NCBI GenBank assembly: GCA_902462495.1
Contig: CABQCC010000056.1
Coordinates: 1-10,110 of the forward strand
From: an uncultured Eubacterium sp.
GTDB lineage: Bacteria; Bacillota; Clostridia; Oscillospirales; Acutalibacteraceae
Length of the DNA stretch: 10,110 nt
Direction of reading: 5' to 3'
Shown: one piece after another, positions 6,776 through 10,110 of the stretch
How positions within the stretch are numbered: position 1 is the stretch's first letter
Layout: every line of letters begins with the position of its first letter
Program-made: the position numbers and the translations under genes
The notes under the pieces: generated by a model
What the model was told of the DNA's origin: nothing
Database searches by the model: none
What the model saw: the letters and a program-made list of their open reading frames with translations, nothing else

Positions 6776-8251
6776 TTAATCAATTTCAATACCTCTGCGT
6801 TTTCTTTGCTCCGCAAGTTGTTTTTCCATATTTTCACGGTACTCACCTGTGATGTTGTAGAATAACATCGGAATTATGCAAATGAAAAGTGAAACCGCCG
6901 GAATGATTGAAATTATGCTGAAAATGCCGTTGCGCACGCCGTGGGTCATTTCAAGCGGATTTGCGGTAATTGATGCCGAAATGCTTGAAACATCAAGGTC
7001 CGCAATGATGTACATCAAGATGATGAACGAGGTTGCAATAGCGTTGCCAAACTTTGTAACAAAGCTCTGAATAGCCGAACCCATACCTGTAAGGCGAACG
7101 CCTGTTTTAAGTTCCATATAATCGAGGCAGTCGCCAACCATTGCAAAAGCGCAAACATTGATTGTTCCGCAAGGAATTGCACTGATAACAAGAAGCGGAA
7201 CGCACGCCCAGAAATGCTCATAGCCGATAAACCACATAGCAAGTGACGAAGTTGCACCGAGAAGTGCAGACACAATAACAATTTGCTTGTAGCTGAATTT
7301 TTTAATAAGCGGAGTTACGGCAATCATAGCGCCGAACATACCGATTGCGGAAGCGGCAGCCATAACCGTTGACACCTTTGAAATATTAGCCTGAAGCGCA
7401 CTTTCAAGTTCCGCACCCGAAAGACCCGACAAGTCCTTGCCGATATAGAAAGAATATCTTGCAACATGGACAGCGCCTGCTTGGAACATATATCTTGCAG
7501 CAGACAAAACGCCCATAAGTGCCGTGAGCATAAGCGGTTTGCAGGTGAAAATGAGTTTGAGTGCATTAGGCTGATTTTTGTCTTTCTTCTCAGGAACAGG
7601 AATATTTACACGCTCTTTTGTTTTAAAGTAAACTCTTACAAACAAAACATTACCGATAATCGAGCAAATAAGAGCCATAACAACATATTTTGTTTTTTCA
7701 AGTTCTGTGCCCGAAAGGTTGAACTTTGGCAAAATAAAGCCCAAAATCATAAACAAACCCATTGGCACGGCAGAGCCGACGCCGTTGAAAGTTCTTGCCT
7801 TTGAGATAATCGAGCCACGCTCATCGGCATTTGCCGTAAGTGCATTCGGCAAGCTCCAAAACGGAACATCACTGCTTGTGTAAATCATACCCCATGCAAC
7901 ATAAGTTACCGAGGCATAAATCATCTTTTGACTGTCCGCCAAATTCGGCGCATAGAAAAGAAGCATTGTAAGAATCGCAACAGGAATAGGCGTGTACAAA
8001 AGATACGGACGCATTTTGCCGTTTTTGAAACTGTGGCGGTCAACGATATATCCCATAATCGGGTCGTTGATGGCATCCCAAATTCTTGCGATAAACATCA
8101 AAAGCAACACAAAAATCGGAGTAACTTTCAATACATTAAGGTAAAAGTCAGAGATATACGAGCTCATAATCGCATACACCATACCTTGACCGAGTGCGCC
8201 CACGCAGTAGGCAAGCCATTCCTTTTTAGGAACATACATTTTTGCTTCCAT
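6776..8251 (-). CDS. GPH-family (glycoside-pentoside-hexuronide) sugar:cation symporter
   Basis: This is an integral membrane transporter of the major facilitator superfamily that couples sugar or glycoside uptake to Na+ or H+. It is 491 aa, with about 12 hydrophobic segments and a central cytoplasmic loop rich in charge (near 215-235, ending KKDKNQPN). The signature RIWDAINDPIMGYIVDR followed by GKMRPYLL (residues 56-85) is diagnostic; D59 and D63 correspond to the cation-site aspartates of MelB. D131 in SSDVPFWSLPN matches the MelB sugar-site aspartate in helix IV. The MelB helix I aspartate appears to be absent (GQGMVY at that place), so the substrate or binding mode may differ. AAGGGG lies 7 bases from the ATG at 8251; a second ATG four codons on is less likely. 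No sugar hydrolase is adjacent, so the substrate is unknown. Confidence 0.93.
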   Translation of the reverse strand: MEAKMYVPKKEWLAYCVGALGQGMVYAIMSSYISDFYLNVLKVTPIFVLLLMFIARIWDAINDPIMGYIVDRHSFKNGKMRPYLLYTPIPVAILTMLLFYAPNLADSQKMIYASVTYVAWGMIYTSSDVPFWSLPNALTANADERGSIISKARTFNGVGSAVPMGLFMILGFILPKFNLSGTELEKTKYVVMALICSIIGNVLFVRVYFKTKERVNIPVPEKKDKNQPNALKLIFTCKPLMLTALMGVLSAARYMFQAGAVHVARYSFYIGKDLSGLSGAELESALQANISKVSTVMAAASAIGMFGAMIAVTPLIKKFSYKQIVIVSALLGATSSLAMWFIGYEHFWACVPLLVISAIPCGTINVCAFAMVGDCLDYMELKTGVRLTGMGSAIQSFVTKFGNAIATSFIILMYIIADLDVSSISASITANPLEMTHGVRNGIFSIISIIPAVSLFICIIPMLFYNITGEYRENMEKQLAEQRKRRGIEID

Positions 8252-8301
8252 AATAATTCCCCTTTTATCCGCAAAAAAATATTAACCCGTCCTGTAAATA
8301 T

Positions 8302-8331
8302 AAAATAACATATCGCTATGGCGTAAGTCAA
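8302..8331 (-). promoter_or_regulatory. Candidate promoter of the symporter gene
   Basis: On the minus strand -35 TTGACT (8326-8331), an 18-base spacer and -10 TATTTT (8302-8307), with a TGT just before the -10, make a moderate promoter. The leader would be about 45 bases and contains the AAGGGG ribosome binding site. Confidence 0.45.
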
Positions 8332-8341
8332 ACATTTATGT

Positions 8342-8347
8342 TATAAT
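8342..8347 (+). promoter_or_regulatory. Candidate extended -10 of the plus-strand operon
   Basis: A consensus TATAAT preceded by TGT (8339-8341) forms an extended -10 element, which can work without a good -35; the sequence 17 bases upstream (8319-8324, TGGCGT) is a poor match. Transcription would start near 8354, leaving about 24 bases of leader before the ATG at 8378. It lies only about 10 bases from the -35 of the divergent symporter promoter. Confidence 0.5.
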
Positions 8348-8377
8348 TGTTACAATAATTTTTAGTTGGTGAATTTT

Positions 8378-8824
8378 ATGAAAACAAAAATTCTTGTGTC
8401 CGCCTGCCTGCTTGGCGAAAATTGCAAATACAGCGGCGGCAACAATAAAAATGACGAAGTAATTGCATTGGCAGACAGTTTTGAGTTGATTCCCGTTTGC
8501 CCCGAATGTTTCGGAGGGTTGACAATTCCGAGATTGCCGAGTGAAATCAGAAACGGCAGAGTTTATGCAAAAAACGGCGAAGATGTGACCGATGCCTTTA
8601 TGTCGGGCGCAGAGCAAACGCTGTACATTGCAAAAGAAACAAACGCTCCGTGTGCCGTGCTGAAAGAGAATTCTCCGTCGTGCGGTTTCGGCAAAATTTA
8701 TGACGGCACATTTTCCGGCAACAAAATTGACGGAAACGGAATAACCGCACAATTGCTTTTTGACAACGAAATACAGATTTTCGGCGAAAGCCAAATCAAA
8801 AAACTGAGGTATCTATATGAATAA
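8378..8824 (+). CDS. DUF523 / TudS-like iron-sulfur protein
   Basis: This is a small soluble protein of 148 aa. The start MKTKILVSACLLG is the classic DUF523 opening, followed by PVCPECFGGLTIPRLPSE (39-56) and KENSPSCGFGKIYDG (96-110). A characterised member of this family, TudS, is a 2-thiouracil desulfidase with a [4Fe-4S] cluster held by three cysteines; here C10, C41 or C44, and C102 are the natural ligand candidates. Extra cysteines are C16 and C92. Whether this protein desulfurates thiouracil, or acts on another thiolated compound or RNA base, is not known. The ATG at 8378 is preferred over upstream TTG (8366) and GTG (8369) codons because GGTGA sits 5 bases before it and the family begins here. 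It is the first gene of a three-gene operon and overlaps the next gene by 8 bases. Confidence 0.93.
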   Translation: MKTKILVSACLLGENCKYSGGNNKNDEVIALADSFELIPVCPECFGGLTIPRLPSEIRNGRVYAKNGEDVTDAFMSGAEQTLYIAKETNAPCAVLKENSPSCGFGKIYDGTFSGNKIDGNGITAQLLFDNEIQIFGESQIKKLRYLYE

Positions 8825-9266
8825 GAAAATCAAAAAAGCCGTGGCAATCGTTCTCGGCATTTGCACAATTTGCAGTGCGTTCACATTCACCGCTTGCTCA
8901 AAGCAAGACACAACGGAAAAAGAATCTGTTGTTGCAACGGAAAAAGCAAAAATCAAAGACGCAGACGCAATCAACTACATTGAAAGCTATTCAAGCAAGC
9001 AGCTCGGATTGACTGATGAGGAGAAAAAAGCCTGCTCATTTATGGTGGCATCCGACGGTGAAGAAATCGACGGAAAGAAATACATCAAAATTATTGCCGC
9101 AATAAAGAACGAACAAAAAGGCGACGACGGAAAGACAACCTACACATTTGACACCAAGGGCGAATACTTCATTTCGTTCAACGGTGACGAAGTGCTCAAA
9201 AAGAGCGGTGACACATACAGCAAATTGGAACTGATTACAACGACTGAAAAGGAGAACAAAGAATGA
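8817..9266 (+). CDS. Small lipoprotein of unknown function
   Basis: I do not recognise a family. The protein is 149 aa. A lysine-rich N-terminus (MNKKIKK), a hydrophobic segment (8-24) and a lipobox-like FTAC with C27 indicate export and lipid attachment to the outer face of the membrane. The mature part is hydrophilic and lysine/glutamate rich, with a threonine/glutamate-containing linker after the cysteine. Predicted strands (KKYIKIIAAIKNE, TTYTFDTKGEYFISFNG) suggest a small beta domain of the kind often seen in clostridial lipoproteins. GAGGT (8806-8810) lies 6 bases from the ATG, inside the end of the DUF523 gene. Its stop overlaps the next start by four bases (ATGA), so all three genes are translationally linked. 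Confidence 0.88.
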   Translation: MNKKIKKAVAIVLGICTICSAFTFTACSKQDTTEKESVVATEKAKIKDADAINYIESYSSKQLGLTDEEKKACSFMVASDGEEIDGKKYIKIIAAIKNEQKGDDGKTTYTFDTKGEYFISFNGDEVLKKSGDTYSKLELITTTEKENKE

Positions 9267-9898
9267 CCGAAACAGAAAGAATGGACGCAGGATTGATTTA
9301 TGACTGCACAAAAGATGAAATTATGGGCACTCAAACGCAGTATGTTCATCATATGCAAGAATACAACACGCTCGGTTTGGGTCACGAAAAGCGAATGGAA
9401 GAATTGCTAAAGCTTATGTTTGCAGAGGTAGGCGAAGAAACATACATTCAGCCTCCGTTTTATGCAAACTGGGGCGGTCACCATGTTCACCTTGGCAAAT
9501 GTGTTTATGCAAACTTCGGCACGACCTTTGTTGATGACGGCAACATTTACATTGACGATTATGTTATGATTGCACCGAATGTTACCATTGCAACGGCAGG
9601 ACACCCGATTTATCCTCCTCTCCGTGAGCAACTTCTCCAATATAATGCTGATGTGCACATCGGCAGAAATGTTTGGATCGGTGCAGGTTCTGTTATCTGC
9701 CCGGGAGTTACAATCGGCGAAAACACGGTTATCGGCGCAGGCTCGATTGTTGTAAACGACATTCCGTCAAATGTTGTTGCCGTTGGAAATCCGTGCAGAG
9801 TTATGCGAAAAATTGACGAGCGTGACAAGGAAGTTTACTTCAAGGGCAAGAAGATTGACTTTGACCCTAATGCCAAATACAACGAAATCGAAAAATAA
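9263..9898 (+). CDS. Maltose/galactoside-type sugar O-acetyltransferase (left-handed beta-helix)
   Basis: This enzyme transfers acetyl from acetyl-CoA to a hydroxyl of a sugar or related acceptor in the cytoplasm. It is 211 aa, a little above the usual 185-205 because of a lysine-rich C-terminal tail. Residues 1-55 form the helical maltose-acetyltransferase N-domain (ERMDAGLIYDCTKDEI). From about 60 to 180 hexapeptide repeats build the left-handed beta-helix (IYIDDYVMIAPNVTIA, VHIGRNVWIGAGSVICPGVT, IGENTVIGAGSIVV). The catalytic histidine is H114 in TAGHP, equivalent to H115 of LacA. It ends with the typical GNPCRVMRKI. It starts at an ATGA overlap with GGAG about 8 bases upstream. The true acceptor is uncertain, as in most genomes; maltose, galactosides, or detoxification of unmetabolised sugars are known for relatives. 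Confidence 0.94.
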   Translation: MTETERMDAGLIYDCTKDEIMGTQTQYVHHMQEYNTLGLGHEKRMEELLKLMFAEVGEETYIQPPFYANWGGHHVHLGKCVYANFGTTFVDDGNIYIDDYVMIAPNVTIATAGHPIYPPLREQLLQYNADVHIGRNVWIGAGSVICPGVTIGENTVIGAGSIVVNDIPSNVVAVGNPCRVMRKIDERDKEVYFKGKKIDFDPNAKYNEIEK

Positions 9899-9940
9899 AA
9901 AACGAAAGGGTTTAACCCTTCCGCCTCATTACATTCGGCA

Positions 9941-9963
9941 CCTCCCCTAACAATTAGGGGAGG
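9941..9963. repeat. GC-rich 10-bp perfect inverted repeat
   Basis: CCTCCCCTAA (9941-9950) and TTAGGGGAGG (9954-9963) are exact reverse complements with a 3-base spacer. It lies 42 bases after the acetyltransferase stop and could end that transcript, but no U-tract follows on the plus strand (GCAGACTG is next), so Rho-independent termination is not supported. Confidence 0.7.
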
Positions 9964-10038
9964 CAGACTGTCGATAAAGTTCCTGAAACACGCCTAAATA
10001 TAATCGACCGAATTACGCCTCCTCTTTTTAAAAGGTGA

Positions 10039-10059
10039 TTCCCCCGTTAATCGGGGGAA
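10039..10059. repeat. C-run/G-run hairpin
   Basis: TTCCCCCG (10039-10046) and CGGGGGAA (10052-10059) pair perfectly around a 5-base TTAAT loop. It is immediately followed by the second hairpin at 10061, so the two form a tandem cruciform-like module. Confidence 0.7.
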
Positions 10060-10060
10060 A

Positions 10061-10077
10061 TGTCTGCAACGCAGACA
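10061..10077. repeat. Short perfect hairpin TGTCTGC-AAC-GCAGACA
   Basis: A 7-bp perfect stem with a 3-base loop directly adjoins the C-run/G-run hairpin. It is followed by AAAAGGGGG and then more GC-rich repeat-like sequence up to the window end. The related string GCAGAC also occurs at 9963-9968 after the first GC-rich hairpin, suggesting modular construction. Confidence 0.65.
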
Positions 10078-10110
10078 AAAGGGGGCGTCTACGCAGTAAA
10101 GGTGGCAACA

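Larger units (their letters stand above)
9899..10110. repeat. Composite non-coding region of palindromic hairpins, clostridial intergenic repeat-like
   Basis: There is no credible gene here. The region begins with a short AAGGG / CCCTT hairpin (9906-9920). It then carries a 10-bp GC-rich hairpin (9941-9963), an 8-bp C/G-run hairpin (10039-10059) and a 7-bp hairpin (10061-10077), and runs off the window in G- and GGTGG-rich sequence. Base composition is clearly different from the flanking genes. From memory, similar CCTCCCC...GGGGAGG and CCCCC...GGGGG modules occur between genes of many gut clostridia, so this is probably a dispersed repeat or a MITE-like element; this was not searched. Confidence 0.55.

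Noticed and set aside
9899..10110. CRISPR array at the right edge because of repeated palindromes.
   Set aside because: The stems are different from each other and there are no regularly spaced direct repeats or spacers.

Overview
The window reads as a chromosomal segment of an anaerobic, moderately low-GC Bacillota, most likely a gut-type clostridium (Oscillospiraceae or Ruminococcus-like). The evidence is a full-length pyruvate:ferredoxin oxidoreductase, an oxygen-sensitive iron-type alcohol dehydrogenase, a GPH sugar symporter, strong AGGAGG-type ribosome binding sites, and a GC-rich palindromic intergenic repeat at the right end of a style I recall from gut clostridia. The lineage call is an inference from protein style, not from a search.

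Layout. The left five genes are all on the minus strand. From right to left in the direction of transcription they are: a GPH-family sugar:cation symporter (6776-8251), an iron-containing alcohol dehydrogenase (5476-6687, with its own promoter and an intrinsic terminator), an RluA-family pseudouridine synthase translationally coupled to a small two-helix membrane protein (3880-5279, closed by an intrinsic terminator), and the pyruvate:ferredoxin oxidoreductase (167-3688) with a strong extended -10 promoter. At about 8252-8377 the direction switches. A three-gene plus-strand operon with overlapping ends follows: a DUF523/TudS-like iron-sulfur protein, a small lipoprotein, and a maltose/galactoside-type O-acetyltransferase (8378-9898). 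The last 200 bases are non-coding and packed with perfect hairpins.

How the genes fit together. The symporter, the oxidoreductase and the alcohol dehydrogenase make sense as parts of fermentative carbon metabolism: sugar uptake, pyruvate to acetyl-CoA with reduced ferredoxin, and NAD(P)H disposal by aldehyde reduction. They are in separate transcription units, so this is a functional reading rather than evidence of one pathway operon. The pseudouridine synthase unit is RNA modification. The role of the right-hand operon is unknown.

No phage, insertion sequence, CRISPR array, tRNA or rRNA was found. I see no convincing new defence or metabolic system. The signals most worth following are regulatory: a promoter placed so that the pseudouridine synthase mRNA would be essentially leaderless, a perfect 15-bp inverted repeat sitting on the -35 of the pyruvate:ferredoxin oxidoreductase promoter, long hairpins without U-tracts at the left edge, and the composite hairpin repeat at the right edge.
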